64,000 nt of DNA, from assembly GCA_024760545.1 (NCBI GenBank), contig CP060501.1, positions 4,170,036 through 4,234,035 on the forward strand. The letters run 5' to 3'. Below are positions 17,536 through 25,927 of this stretch, piece after piece; position 1 is the first letter of the stretch, and every line of letters starts with the position of its first letter. Under the pieces are notes generated by a model. It had not been told where the DNA came from and did not search any database. It saw only the letters and a program-made list of their open reading frames with translations. Origin of the DNA: Nitrospira sp. (GTDB taxonomy: Bacteria > Nitrospirota > Nitrospiria > Nitrospirales > Nitrospiraceae). A program made the position numbers and the translations under genes.

Positions 17536-17614
17536 AGGCGCACCCTGCCCCCGGCATAAGCTTGGGTTCCCATATCGACTTTGCAACACGAGGACAAAAG
17601 GAGGGTAGCGGCAA
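17536..17614. repeat. Imperfect 75-bp repeat, copy 1
   Basis: Shares GGCGCACCCT, TTTGCAACAC and GGACAAAAGGAGGG-type blocks in the same order with 20004-20080. Each copy ends in a strong ribosome-binding-like sequence with no convincing gene after it. Confidence 0.6.
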
Positions 17615-17713
17615 GTACTAACCGCTTTTTAACTTTGTAGACGGGTCAAAGATGGTCCTGCCAGCATGTTGTTGTACCTTACCCTTACCAGATATCAAGT
17701 GAGGCACAACGAT

Positions 17714-17800
17714 CTATTCGCGGCCTACTAATAAGGCCAGCGTATACATCACCCCCACAATGGCACTCAAGATACTCAGTTCGATAGCCAGTGATCCCAT
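17714..17800 (-). CDS. Micro membrane protein, 28 aa
   Basis: Translation MGSLAIELSILSAIVGVMYT followed by LALLVGRE: one membrane span. The leader AAAGGGGGTGAGAATCG is an excellent ribosome binding site. It has the same size and arrangement as the other micro membrane frames in this zone. Confidence 0.55.
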   Translation of the reverse strand: MGSLAIELSILSAIVGVMYTLALLVGRE

Positions 17801-17927
17801 CGATTCTCACCCCCTTTCTAAATTGTCGTGGTCCCCTAAATATTGCTGTCCCGACATGTTCGAACAACTCTAGCGTATTTTCTTGATAACGCCAGTTTTT
17901 GCTGGTAATGACTCAGAACCCGATGGA

Positions 17928-18527
17928 TCATGGTGTGTCATAGTGCTCTGCCATCGCCGTGGCACCACGACTGCCACATGCTGCATTGTTGTGGTCTGCG
18001 TTAAGGCCCAGCCCAACCTGCTCCAACGGCCTTCTCTCTCGGAATGCTAGCAAGTCTGCCAGAATTTCGGTGATCGTCCGACTTAACCGGTTGATTTCAT
18101 CCACTGACGCGACATTCCCACCTGCTTGCTTTTTTCGATTGAAAGACCGTACAGGTGTACCCGCGTCGATCAACCAGAGTGAACGCACTAACTCATTCCT
18201 TCGACTGGCCACGCTTTCTATCCTATTCAGAATCCCCCGAAAATATTCGCGGTCCTTCTCTTTGTAGAGGAGCCATTCCTCGCTGGAGCGTAATTTCTCC
18301 ACCAGATGTTTAGTAGACAAGTCCCTTGTCAGAACGTGGGCCGTCCGAGTGGCAAGCCCCCATGCGTCCCAGGCAAAACTTTCCAAGGAGATATGGAGTA
18401 GGGAAAAACGGATGGTCAGTTTGCCAAGGGCTCTCTCATAGGGAGCCTCAAAATGTGCTTGTGCTCGAAAATTCCTCTCCAACTTTCGGAACGCATCAGC
18501 AGCCATGTCACTATCCTGGTTCACCAT
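17928..18527 (-). CDS. Hypothetical helical protein, possibly HEPN-like
   Basis: About 199 aa from MVNQDSDMAADAF; the open frame reaches 18725, but the upstream part is low quality, while AGGAAACG precedes the chosen ATG. All-helical. LLHISLESFAWDAWGLATRT and SRRNELVRSLWLIDAG recall HEPN-type proteins, in which an R-N-x-x-x-H motif is catalytic; here Arg occupies the His position, so RNase activity would be doubtful. No antitoxin partner is evident. Confidence 0.5.
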   Translation of the reverse strand: MVNQDSDMAADAFRKLERNFRAQAHFEAPYERALGKLTIRFSLLHISLESFAWDAWGLATRTAHVLTRDLSTKHLVEKLRSSEEWLLYKEKDREYFRGILNRIESVASRRNELVRSLWLIDAGTPVRSFNRKKQAGGNVASVDEINRLSRTITEILADLLAFRERRPLEQVGLGLNADHNNAACGSRGATAMAEHYDTP

Positions 18528-18776
18528 CCCAATCGTTTCCTGTTTGCTCCTCGTTCTCAGGAACCATGTCGAATAGAAAATTCCATGCCCGAATGGACAG
18601 CAAGTAATGAGCCTACGGCGATTTCGCGGAAAGGATATGCATTCACACGTATTGTCGTGTGTCTGGTAACAAGAGGTGCGATGAGGTGGATCATTTGGAT
18701 ACAGGTAGAATCCAAATGGATTCATGCTTTTTAGGGGAAAATGTAGCGACTAAGCGACCGCTTGGCTTCAGCCTAG

Positions 18777-19058
18777 TCAAGCCAGGGACAATTTCTCAGC
18801 GTCCTCTGTCCGTTTATTTAAGCGCTGGGGGGCAAGTTCAGAATCTATCTGGACTTTGGCGGCTTTCAAGGCAGCGATTTCGGCAGCAAGCGAGGTGAGG
18901 AACTGCGATGTGATACATCCCCCTTTCGAATTCACCTTGACTCTCAGGCCCTCCATAAGAATGGAGTACTGACATCCCCATTGTCCATCCTCGTGGCGTT
19001 GGGGATCCAATCTGATTATGTATCCCGCATAATAAAAGTCACGCAAAGGAGTAAACAT
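18777..19058 (-). CDS. CQYSI small protein, family copy
   Basis: 93 aa. N-terminal MFTPLRDFYYAGY, then DGQWGCQYSILMEGLRVKVN, then an Ala-rich helix (SLAAEIAALKAAKVQID). Over the first 75 residues it is very close to 37356-37583. The C-terminal 20 residues are extra. It lies just downstream of 19100-19288, a pair that recurs in decayed form near 37.4-37.7 kb. Function unknown. Confidence 0.7.
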   Translation of the reverse strand: MFTPLRDFYYAGYIIRLDPQRHEDGQWGCQYSILMEGLRVKVNSKGGCITSQFLTSLAAEIAALKAAKVQIDSELAPQRLNKRTEDAEKLSLA

Positions 19059-19099
19059 GATTACATAAACTGTTGGGAACCTCGGCGACGATGCCTCCC

Positions 19100-19288
19100 T
19101 TATTTGGTTTTAGTTAGGAGCTCTTTCAGTTTGTTGTACCCCGGCGCCTCGGGATGACAGTAATATTCGGTCAGAGACCCATTGCCATTCCTGATCGAAA
19201 TGCGGAAACTGTTTCCATGAGCCTCGATTTTGACCGACTCGGCAATGTTCAAATACAGATCCTTATTTACCTGGACGATGTTGTCCAC
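19100..19288 (-). CDS. Small hypothetical protein, 62 aa
   Basis: Starts at GTG (19288) with GGAGA upstream. Contains ESVKIEAHGNSFRISIRNGN and the tail NKLKELLTKTK. Short beta-rich start with a helical end. Its C-terminal 18 residues recur on the minus strand at 37624-37677 beside the second CQYSI gene, so the two genes form a duplicated unit. Confidence 0.5.
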   Translation of the reverse strand: MDNIVQVNKDLYLNIAESVKIEAHGNSFRISIRNGNGSLTEYYCHPEAPGYNKLKELLTKTK

Positions 19289-19699
19289 CTGCTATTCTCC
19301 GCAAAGACGAATCTGTCGTTCAGCCCATCTACCTAGCACTCTCGCCTGACCAGTGAGAATCGGTCGTCGTATTCAGCTCCTTATGTATACTTGTGACGAG
19401 GGGATAGCTAGGGCCGCCTCTCTCGCCTGGTCAGCACAAAAAGGCCCTAGGGTGACTAGGCTTGGGTAAAGGGCTGATTGCCCCTAGTACACTTTATTCA
19501 TAGCCGTGGGTATTTCCTACAGACTAGTGTGAGTCAGCCTGATGATCCTCTCTGCTTCCGTGTGAAGCCTGTGTTACTAGCCGGTGCTCCGATAGGTGAC
19601 GAAACCTTCTAGCAATATTTCTAGCCCAAACAGAGGAAACTCCTAGTTGTTGCGAGTAGGTGTTCGAGGGGGGAAATAGCTCAGCGGGGAGAATCATCA

Positions 19700-19957
19700 T
19701 TGCCGACATACAAGCAACGCAGAATCGAGTTAGTCCCCATCTGTCAGGCTGACGGGACGTGGCAATGTTCGTATGCCATTATTGAATTCAAGCAAGCCTG
19801 CTGGAGGTGTCAGGAAGGGCACCTTGAGGGTACCTTCTCGTCCCGCCAAGAGGCCAAATCGGCTGCCTGGAAGGAAGCGAAACAGATCGTCGATGCATTT
19901 GAACCATATGCTTTGCCGCCTCTGCGTCCGAGTCGATTACGCGACATGATCCACTGA
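19700..19957 (+). CDS. DGTWQCSY small protein, family copy
   Basis: 85 aa, TTG start with GGGAGAATCATCA upstream. The core RRIELVPICQADGTWQCSYA, IIEFKQACW, then WKEAKQIVDAFEPY parallels 11996-12289 throughout. Function unknown. Confidence 0.65.
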   Translation: MPTYKQRRIELVPICQADGTWQCSYAIIEFKQACWRCQEGHLEGTFSSRQEAKSAAWKEAKQIVDAFEPYALPPLRPSRLRDMIH

Positions 19958-20003
19958 CGGGTACTCAAGGGAAGTGGACCTAAGTACCTGCCAGCCCCTC
20001 GAA

Positions 20004-20080
20004 TCGGCGCACCCTCCACCCGTCATAGGCTAAGGTTCCATATTGGGTTTGCAACACCTGGACAAAAAGGAGGGCGGAAA
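20004..20080. repeat. Imperfect 75-bp repeat, copy 2
   Basis: Partner of 17536-17614: GGCGCACCCT, GGTTTGCAACACC, GGACAAAAAGGAGGGCGG. The following ATG opens only a 23-codon frame antisense to the next gene. Confidence 0.6.
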
Positions 20081-20107
20081 TGCAAAGTCTAGATAGCATT
20101 CACTTAT

Positions 20108-20275
20108 CTACAGCAAAGACCGGCATGCGACGGGGAACTTCCCGGCCATAGAAACGAGATAGTATTGAATGATATCTCGCTCATCCGTCGTCAGTTCCTC
20201 TGGTAACACGCCATCTCCCAGCAGATGCTCCGAGGCGTACACAAATAAATTCACTTCCTGGCGAATAAAATCCAT
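20108..20275 (-). CDS. Small helical protein, 55 aa, YY-core family
   Basis: Translation MDFIRQEVNLFVYASEHLLG, then DGVLPEELTTDERDIIQYYL, then VSMAGKFPVACRSLL. The 52-aa frame at 35735-35893 has the same length, ELTT-E--I--Y core and the M-(I/A)-x-KFP ending. Shared constraint between two separated copies supports real coding. Soluble, helical, function unknown. Confidence 0.6.
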   Translation of the reverse strand: MDFIRQEVNLFVYASEHLLGDGVLPEELTTDERDIIQYYLVSMAGKFPVACRSLL

Positions 20276-20388
20276 GGAGCCATCGCTTTCTGAGACATAA
20301 CGGATACCCTTATGCTTGTTTAGGGTATCCTGCCCCTTCGTGATAGGGTCTGTATAATGCCACTATGCGCATCTACTGACGGACTTCC

Positions 20389-20490
20389 TCAATTATCACG
20401 CTGCAGCGTGGTCGCATGGCCTTGCTCCGTGACATAAGCTTTGACCACGTCTCCTGTCTTCACCGTATACAACTTGGTACTCTTGTCGAC
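20389..20490 (-). pseudogene. C-terminal remnant of an HVDK OB-like protein
   Basis: On the minus strand it reads VDKSTKLYTVKTGDVVKAYV then TEQGHATTLQRDN and a stop. This matches the end of the intact gene at 24580-24903 (VDKSTQLDSVKPGDMVRAYV). The signal peptide and first half are absent. Confidence 0.75.
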
Positions 20491-20704
20491 ACTAGGGCAA
20501 AAGGACCTTAACAGAGGCTATTAAAATCCGTCTGGCAAGATCGTCTTGTCACCTGCGGCTTGATTTATTCGGGTATCGACCCTCCTCTCGCGGATCCAAA
20601 AAGAAATCAATTTGAACCACTCTGATGATTGGGTCGCGTATGATCACAAGCGGACATAAAGGCCATATTGGAGTAGGCATGGCCCCGGGACAGTACTCTT
20701 TCAC

Positions 20705-21094
20705 TTATGTCGTGACATCCGCCTCCCACGACACGCTTGCCGGGCACCATTGCCAAATACCGAGGCTGATGATGCGGGTCAGTGACGCTGGGATACAGAC
20801 AGTGCGGTCCACTGTCACATGGCGGTTGATTAACTTCGTTGGTTCGCCACAACGTTTCAGATAATCATCGGCTTTGATGTCGTGCAGGGTTATGTGAGGG
20901 ACGAAGAATGCCAACACAGGAATCGGAAGAACAGCCAAAGACGAATTATCCACTCCCTCGGACCCTGAACAATGGGTGCCGGTCTTAGCAGATTTCACAT
21001 CGTCGTGGATTAAGGCCTTTGTACAGCCGCTTAGCACGCATAGCAGAGATACCGACAAGGAAAGCACTCTAAATAAACCAGGTAACTCCCCCAT
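20705..21094 (-). CDS. Predicted lipoprotein
   Basis: 129 aa. AAGGAG precedes the ATG. Signal peptide with lipobox VLSGC (LSVSLLCVLSGC). The mature part contains LHDIKADDYLKRCGEPTKLI and a hydrophobic patch SLGIWQWCPASVSW. Small outer-membrane or periplasmic lipoprotein of unknown role, of the general size of Bor/YceK types. Confidence 0.6.
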   Translation of the reverse strand: MGELPGLFRVLSLSVSLLCVLSGCTKALIHDDVKSAKTGTHCSGSEGVDNSSLAVLPIPVLAFFVPHITLHDIKADDYLKRCGEPTKLINRHVTVDRTVCIPASLTRIISLGIWQWCPASVSWEADVTT

Positions 21095-21489
21095 AACAAC
21101 TCCTTTCCTTTAATGGCCTCGTGTATTAGCCTGCCTCAGACATGCTGGCATCATCACACTGGCTGACCTCCTCAATACGACTGAGCAGCAAATCTTGATG
21201 AATAAGGGGTGCGGAGAACAGACGCTGCGCAAAATTGGGGCACTGCTGACCCGCCTCGGACTGTCATTCAAGCCAGCTAAAGAATCACCCAGCACACAGA
21301 CATCAGGAAGCATCCGCGTTTAAAAATCAGGGAACAAGAGCAAGAACGACATACCCCTCAGTCGATATAGAAACTACCGCCGCTCACTGGATGGAAACCT
21401 GCCTAAATGGCGGGGCATTACCTTTTTGAGGTGCTAGTATCGCCGCCCTTTTTCGCGGCATCGATTGATCCGGCATACCATTTATCAGC

Positions 21490-21640
21490 TCAGGTTTCGA
21501 GCTCGTCCTTACGGTCGCCGTAGCGTTCTTGGACCTTACCTTTGAACTTGGCGTAGTTTCCTTCAATCTGCATCAGATCATCATCGGTAAACTTCCCCCA
21601 CTGTCGTTTGAGCTCTCCCTTAGAATTGATCCCATTTCAC
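21490..21640 (-). pseudogene. CsbD-family protein, N-terminally damaged
   Basis: The minus-strand frame reads KGELKRQWGKFTDDDLMQIE then GNYAKFKGKVQERYGDRKDE, the CsbD stress-protein repeat. The expected start (V-K-W-D-Q-F, cf. MNWDQIEG) is present at 21640 but runs into a stop after six codons because about 5 codons have been lost and the frame has shifted. Confidence 0.75.
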
Positions 21641-22058
21641 ATATCTCTTAACTCATGGCATGGCGAGGAACGACTAGCTTAGTCCCTAGCGAATATAGTG
21701 GGGGTGGCTCCTAACACCGCTATATTAGACGATGATTCAACGTCCTCGTTGCAGCGCAACGGTCTCACCTTCTCCGCGTGTGGCGAAAGAGCCATGAGCG
21801 AAGACGAACCCTGGTCAAAGTATGGTTGATAAGAGCCCCGGAATGTACCAGGCATGCCCTTGCTATTAAGTCCTACGGATTTATCACGCACCAAGTAGGG
21901 GGTTGGCATAGGCCCACCAACAAACTGGAGGTTTTCCCGGACTGTTTCATCCCCGCGAGGTCTTCCCAGTACTGAGCCACCCTGCTGCTGACTATCATAC
22001 GCTTAGCTTGGAATATGGAGTCCAAACACGAAGGAAGGGCAAATGTGAGGTGATAAAG
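21641..22058. other. Stretch without a recognised gene
   Basis: About 420 bp. Short frames only, none with a good start site or recognisable motif. Confidence 0.4.
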
Positions 22059-22148
22059 ATGGATGACATTTATCCCATGGTTGCCATTGTCGTGTTCTTG
22101 TGGGGCCTCATGATTTGGGCCTCAATTCCAGAGGAAGAGAAAAGATAG
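22059..22148 (+). CDS. Micro membrane protein, 29 aa
   Basis: Translation MDDIYPMVAIVVFLWGLMIW, then ASIPEEEKR: acidic start, one span, charged tail. GAGGTGATAAAG precedes the ATG. A hairpin starts inside the stop codon region. Confidence 0.6.
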   Translation: MDDIYPMVAIVVFLWGLMIWASIPEEEKR

Positions 22149-22168
22149 ACAATCTTGATTTGTCTATC
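22144..22168 (+). terminator. Hairpin after the micro membrane gene
   Basis: Perfect 9-bp arms GATAGACAA / TTGTCTATC with a 7-nt loop, overlapping the stop codon of the 29-aa gene. There is no T run, so termination is uncertain; it could stabilise the message end. Confidence 0.5.
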
Positions 22169-22617
22169 AGACTCAAGGGCAAGGTGCGGACGCATCTATC
22201 GCCGATACACAGCGGCGTACGTCTGTTTGAGAGGCTTAAAAGAACTGGATTACGGGCTATTGTGATTAGGAAGGTGGAATAGTCTTCTATTTGTGGGAGT
22301 GACATCAAACCGCTATGACAGCGCCTGACGAAACAGATCTATTAAAAACAACTCAAGGAGATTCGGAACTATCTCAAAAACAAGTTTCCTGGGTAACAAA
22401 TAATCAAACCTTCGGTCCATAACATCGAAGCATTTTCCGAACGCATAGAGCAAATCAGGGCCTAGCCACAGTCGGGTGTAGGCGGCGTGAACGTCGCGAT
22501 GGCCAAAAGCAATGACGGCACAATTCCCTATCTTGTCGGATGCTGCCCAGGGGAGAAGTTCGATAACCTCCCCCTTACTAGTCCAAGCTTACTCATAAAC
22601 CTCTCGCCGCAGTCGGG
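22169..22617. other. Stretch without a recognised gene
   Basis: About 450 bp. Nothing supportable seen on either strand apart from the 3' flank of the lipoprotein copy B. Confidence 0.4.
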
Positions 22618-23031
22618 TTATGCTTTTTTCAGTCTTTCCATAGCCAGCCGACCAGGCATGGTCAGAACCAGCCTCGAGGCCTCTTTAGGCGACAAGAGAG
22701 GATCAGATAGCACGGCATAGCGGCTCTGCATTTCCGTTCCAAATGCGGTCTGCTCGTCCATCGGAATCCCGGCGAGGACCGCTAGAGACGTTAAATACTC
22801 GCCATGCCCCTGCGCAATATCGCAACTCACGCCATCATAGGCATGGGCCACGAACTGTTCCAATCGGTGGCGAACCTTGGCAGAAGGATCGGGGAGAGGG
22901 CTGCTGCCGGAGGTGCTCGACGTAAAATCGCCAGTCAGCTTAAAGGGAGCCTGAAGGGTTTCAGTGGTTGGCCCGCAGGAGACTCCGCCCAGCAAGAGAA
23001 TTGGAAGAAAAAGAGAAGTCGTGATTTTCAT
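22618..23031 (-). CDS. DUF3015-like lipoprotein, copy B
   Basis: 137 aa from the ATG at 23031 (leader GGGGGAAAGC). Signal peptide and lipobox GGVSC as in copy A. The core FVAHAYDGVSCDIAQGHGEY is identical. Its C-terminus is SRLVLTMPGRLAMERLKKA. Since this frame ends in a compact helix while copy A runs on, B is probably the ancestral form. It is divergent from the DUF72 gene, as in copy A. Confidence 0.75.
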   Translation of the reverse strand: MKITTSLFLPILLLGGVSCGPTTETLQAPFKLTGDFTSSTSGSSPLPDPSAKVRHRLEQFVAHAYDGVSCDIAQGHGEYLTSLAVLAGIPMDEQTAFGTEMQSRYAVLSDPLLSPKEASRLVLTMPGRLAMERLKKA

Positions 23032-23295
23032 GCTTTCCCCCTGGTTAATCAATTATAGAAAGAACGAATGGTCTGACTAGCTATCACTAGCATAATGTGT
23101 CTACGGCGTGGACTAGACAAAGCCCTGGCGTGGGGGCGACTACCGGCCCGCGATGTAGTTTCTCGGCTAGGCTCGCGTTGAGGAATATTCGAATCTACTG
23201 CGGTAGGAATCGACCCGATCGGTTGGTCTGGTCAATTTGAAGCCCTCCTGGAGCATGCTGGCGTCACATTCCCCGCTGGGGTAGAATTCCGCCCC

Positions 23296-24184
23296 ATGCC
23301 TCTTTCCCCGCTCGTTCGATTCGGGACTTCCACCTGGACCTATGAGGGCTGGCAAGGTCAGGTGTACCTGAGGCAGTACGCCAAGACGACCTTTGCACGA
23401 GAATGCTTAGGCGAGTATTGCCAGTATCTCTACAACGGGAAGCCGCTCTTTCGGACGGTCGGTAATGACTCCACCTTCTACCGGCCTCCATCCGCTAACC
23501 AGCTTCGCAAGTACCTGAACCAAATCCCCGAAGACTTCGAGATGTGTTTTAAGGTGTTAGAAGACATCACCATTCCTAGTTTTGCCACTCATTCCAGATA
23601 TGGGCTGAGAGCAGGCAAGCTAACCCCCCATTTCCTTGATGCCAAACTCTTTAGGGACCTGGTCCTGACGCCATTTCGAGAGGCAAAGTTCCATGAGCAT
23701 ACAGGGCCTTTCCTCTTTGAATTTCAGCGACATGGGTTTTCTGTGGAGGGGTTTTGTACCCGACTGGATGCGTTCTTTACTCAACTACCGAAGGAGTTTA
23801 AGTACGCTGTTGAAATTCGCAATGCTGGATTACTTGGTCCTGCTTACCGCCAAGTGTTAGAACGGCATGGGGTGGCTCACGTCTATAATCACTGGTGTTA
23901 CATGCCGTCGTTGGCAGAGCAGCACAAACGCATGGGAGAAACCTTCACAGCTCCCTTTACCGTACTGCGACTCCTCACCACCCTTGAAGATGTCCTACGA
24001 GGCAGCCAAGAAGCGGGCGGAACCGTATAACAAGATTGTGGGTGAACTCCCCGAAATGCGAAAAGATGCGGTTGCACTCATTCAGCAATCGGTCAAGGCA
24101 GCCAAACCAGCCTATGTCCTCGTGAACAACCGCTCAGAGGGGAATGCCCCTACCACCATTCAGGCATTGGTTGACATGATCTAA
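23296..24184 (+). pseudogene. DUF72 (YecE-like) protein with a frameshift
   Basis: The first 230 residues are a typical DUF72 TIM-barrel protein: VRFGTSTWTYEGWQGQVYLR, ECLGEYCQYL, NDSTFYRPPSANQL, FKYAVEIRN, YNHWCYMP. Near 23984-23986 one extra G in CTTGAAGATG shifts the frame, so the conserved end (KMSYEAAKKRAEPYNK ... VLVNNRSEGNAP) continues in the next frame to 24184. The fragment at 14955 has the uninterrupted version. It is either a recent pseudogene or a sequencing error. DUF72 function is poorly known. Confidence 0.85.
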
Positions 24185-24308
24185 ACTGTCTCCTTTCATG
24201 TTGTCGGCCTAGGGTTACTCCCAGTTCCGCGCCCCATCTCAGCCGATCAGACTTGATTTCCTTCCAATAAATAAATCCAACGCAGCTCACCATGCATGAG
24301 GTGCGATC

Positions 24309-24500
24309 ATGAGGATCACCGCTAAATTCTGTTCTCGGTGTCGTGAGAGGTTGTCGTACATCTAGACGAGGAATGACCTGGAGATACAGTTTTACTGGGC
24401 CAGCGTCCGCCGACCCGGTGCGGTCACGCAAGAGGGCCTCTGCGAAAACTGTGGGCGCAAGCAGATGCTGACCTATTATCAGCTCCCAAGCTGGCCTTGA
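24309..24500 (+). pseudogene. Zinc-ribbon family member with internal stop
   Basis: The frame from ATG 24309 reads MRITAKFCSRCRERLSYI, then TAG at 24363-24365, then TRNDLEIQFYWASV ... GLCENCGRKQMLTYYQLP. Both CxxC pairs and the tail are kept, so the loss is a single nonsense change. Confidence 0.8.
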
Positions 24501-24579
24501 GACTTGAGAATCTAGTCAGATTGTCTTGGGACTGACGACTCTTCACCGAGAACGATTCAATACTGCACAGAGGTGTTGT

Positions 24580-24903
24580 ATGAGAACATTCCTACCTTCG
24601 ATACTGGTGGTTGGACTGTTGGGCTCTGGACTCGGTGTGACTTACGCAGCCGATCCCTATCCAACAGATGCTATGGCGGGGAAGGAAACAAGTCCCAGCC
24701 TCAAGGAGCGTTTGACGGAAGACACCATTACAGGTCCCTTAATAAAAACAGAAGGTGAGTATTACTTCATCCAGGCCGATCGTGGGTTGCAGAGGATCCA
24801 CGTCGACAAAAGTACCCAGTTGGATTCTGTGAAGCCAGGCGACATGGTCCGAGCCTATGTGACAGACCAAGGCCATACGACGACCTTGCAACGTTTGAAG
24901 TGA
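24580..24903 (+). CDS. Periplasmic OB-like protein, HVDK family
   Basis: 107 aa from the ATG at 24580 (AGAGGTGTTGT upstream). Signal peptide MRTFLPSILVVGLLGSGLGV ending TYA. The domain reads GPLIKTEGEYYFIQADRGLQ, RIHVDKSTQLD, VKPGDMVRAYVTDQGHTTTL: small beta-barrel features. The same domain occurs twice in 31432-31941 and as fragments at 20389 and 29352. The role is unknown; it is probably a periplasmic binding or adaptor fold. Confidence 0.75.
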   Translation: MRTFLPSILVVGLLGSGLGVTYAADPYPTDAMAGKETSPSLKERLTEDTITGPLIKTEGEYYFIQADRGLQRIHVDKSTQLDSVKPGDMVRAYVTDQGHTTTLQRLK

Positions 24904-24975
24904 ATCAGTGTCGGAGCACGACACCAGGTTTTCACCCAGTGCCAGGCTGGATGTGAAAGTCATACTATGAAAGTG

Positions 24976-25034
24976 GAACAGCCAGTGAAAATATTATGAG
25001 ACATCCCTCCCTAATATAGAAACTGCGCTGTTTC
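24976..25034 (+). repeat. Degenerate short copy of the structured RNA
   Basis: GAACAGCCAGTGAAAATATT at the start and AACTGCGCTGTTTC at the end echo the outer parts of the RNA at 10867 (GAACAGAGCAGTGGAAACAT ... TTGCGCTGTTC). The second GAAA hairpin and the terminator are missing. Confidence 0.4.
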
Positions 25035-25927
25035 CATTAAACTCGGAGAGCATTGTCTTCTTTTAATCTCTTCAGGTCTCCTGACCTGTTCCACGAGGCC
25101 AACTCGCGAGATTTTCGAACAGATTTCTGAAAGTCACATCAGATTCACCCCGGCCTTGAGGTATGGGGCCTTGAGCACGAATCTGGGCTCAGAGTTGTAC
25201 CTATGAAGGCAAGAAGAGTGATACTGAGGCTCACAGGGAGTAGATAAAGAAAATGCCTTTTCTATCCGTGCCCCCACTTCTTGTGTCCTCCAATTTCAAA
25301 CGCCGGCCAATCGTTTGCTGACAGACGGTACCGTCGATGCACCCTTACTCTGTGATATATCCTCACTGAAAGACCTCCGGGACTCCACTGTCTTCGCGCA
25401 GTCGAAGAAACCGATCAGGTTATCTTCAATCAGTTTGTCGGTATGCGTTATGGGGAGGTGACTATGAAGCTGTGGGCTATGGATGTGTATCTGGTCCTGT
25501 GCGGTAAGTGGCATTGAGTTCGCGACTCCGTTATCGCTTTCTGCCGATGATCGAGACAAGGCGGAGGCAGGGCCCGGGTCAACATGGTGCCATCTCCATG
25601 CCTGTGAGATATATGGCGATGCAAGCGCCTATTGCGTGCATGGCTGCATAACCGTCCATATCCAAGATCCTGAGAAAGCAGCAAATACGCCTTACTTTAA
25701 ATGGCTCATAAGGGAGCGGGTAGGTTATATTAAAGGCCTTTTACGGTGTGTATTGCTCTTTGCCTCGTGGTGGAACATCCGTCGTGTTAGGCTTGGTGGA
25801 TTAAGGAGATGATTTCGGGCTATCCAGATATATATGTGTAGAGCAATTTGCTCCTGTTGCTTCGTGCCGCAGTCAACCCATCCTCTCGCTTGATCTGCGC
25901 CACCGAACGCACAGGAGGTACCATCCG
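25035..25927. other. Stretch without a supportable gene
   Basis: About 890 bp. Several overlapping frames of 60-110 codons on both strands lack ribosome binding sites and recognisable motifs. No repeat or RNA noted. Confidence 0.4.

Noticed and set aside
25483-25812. 109-codon plus-strand frame
   Set aside because: Mixed composition, no signal peptide or family match, overlapping frames on the other strand equally long.
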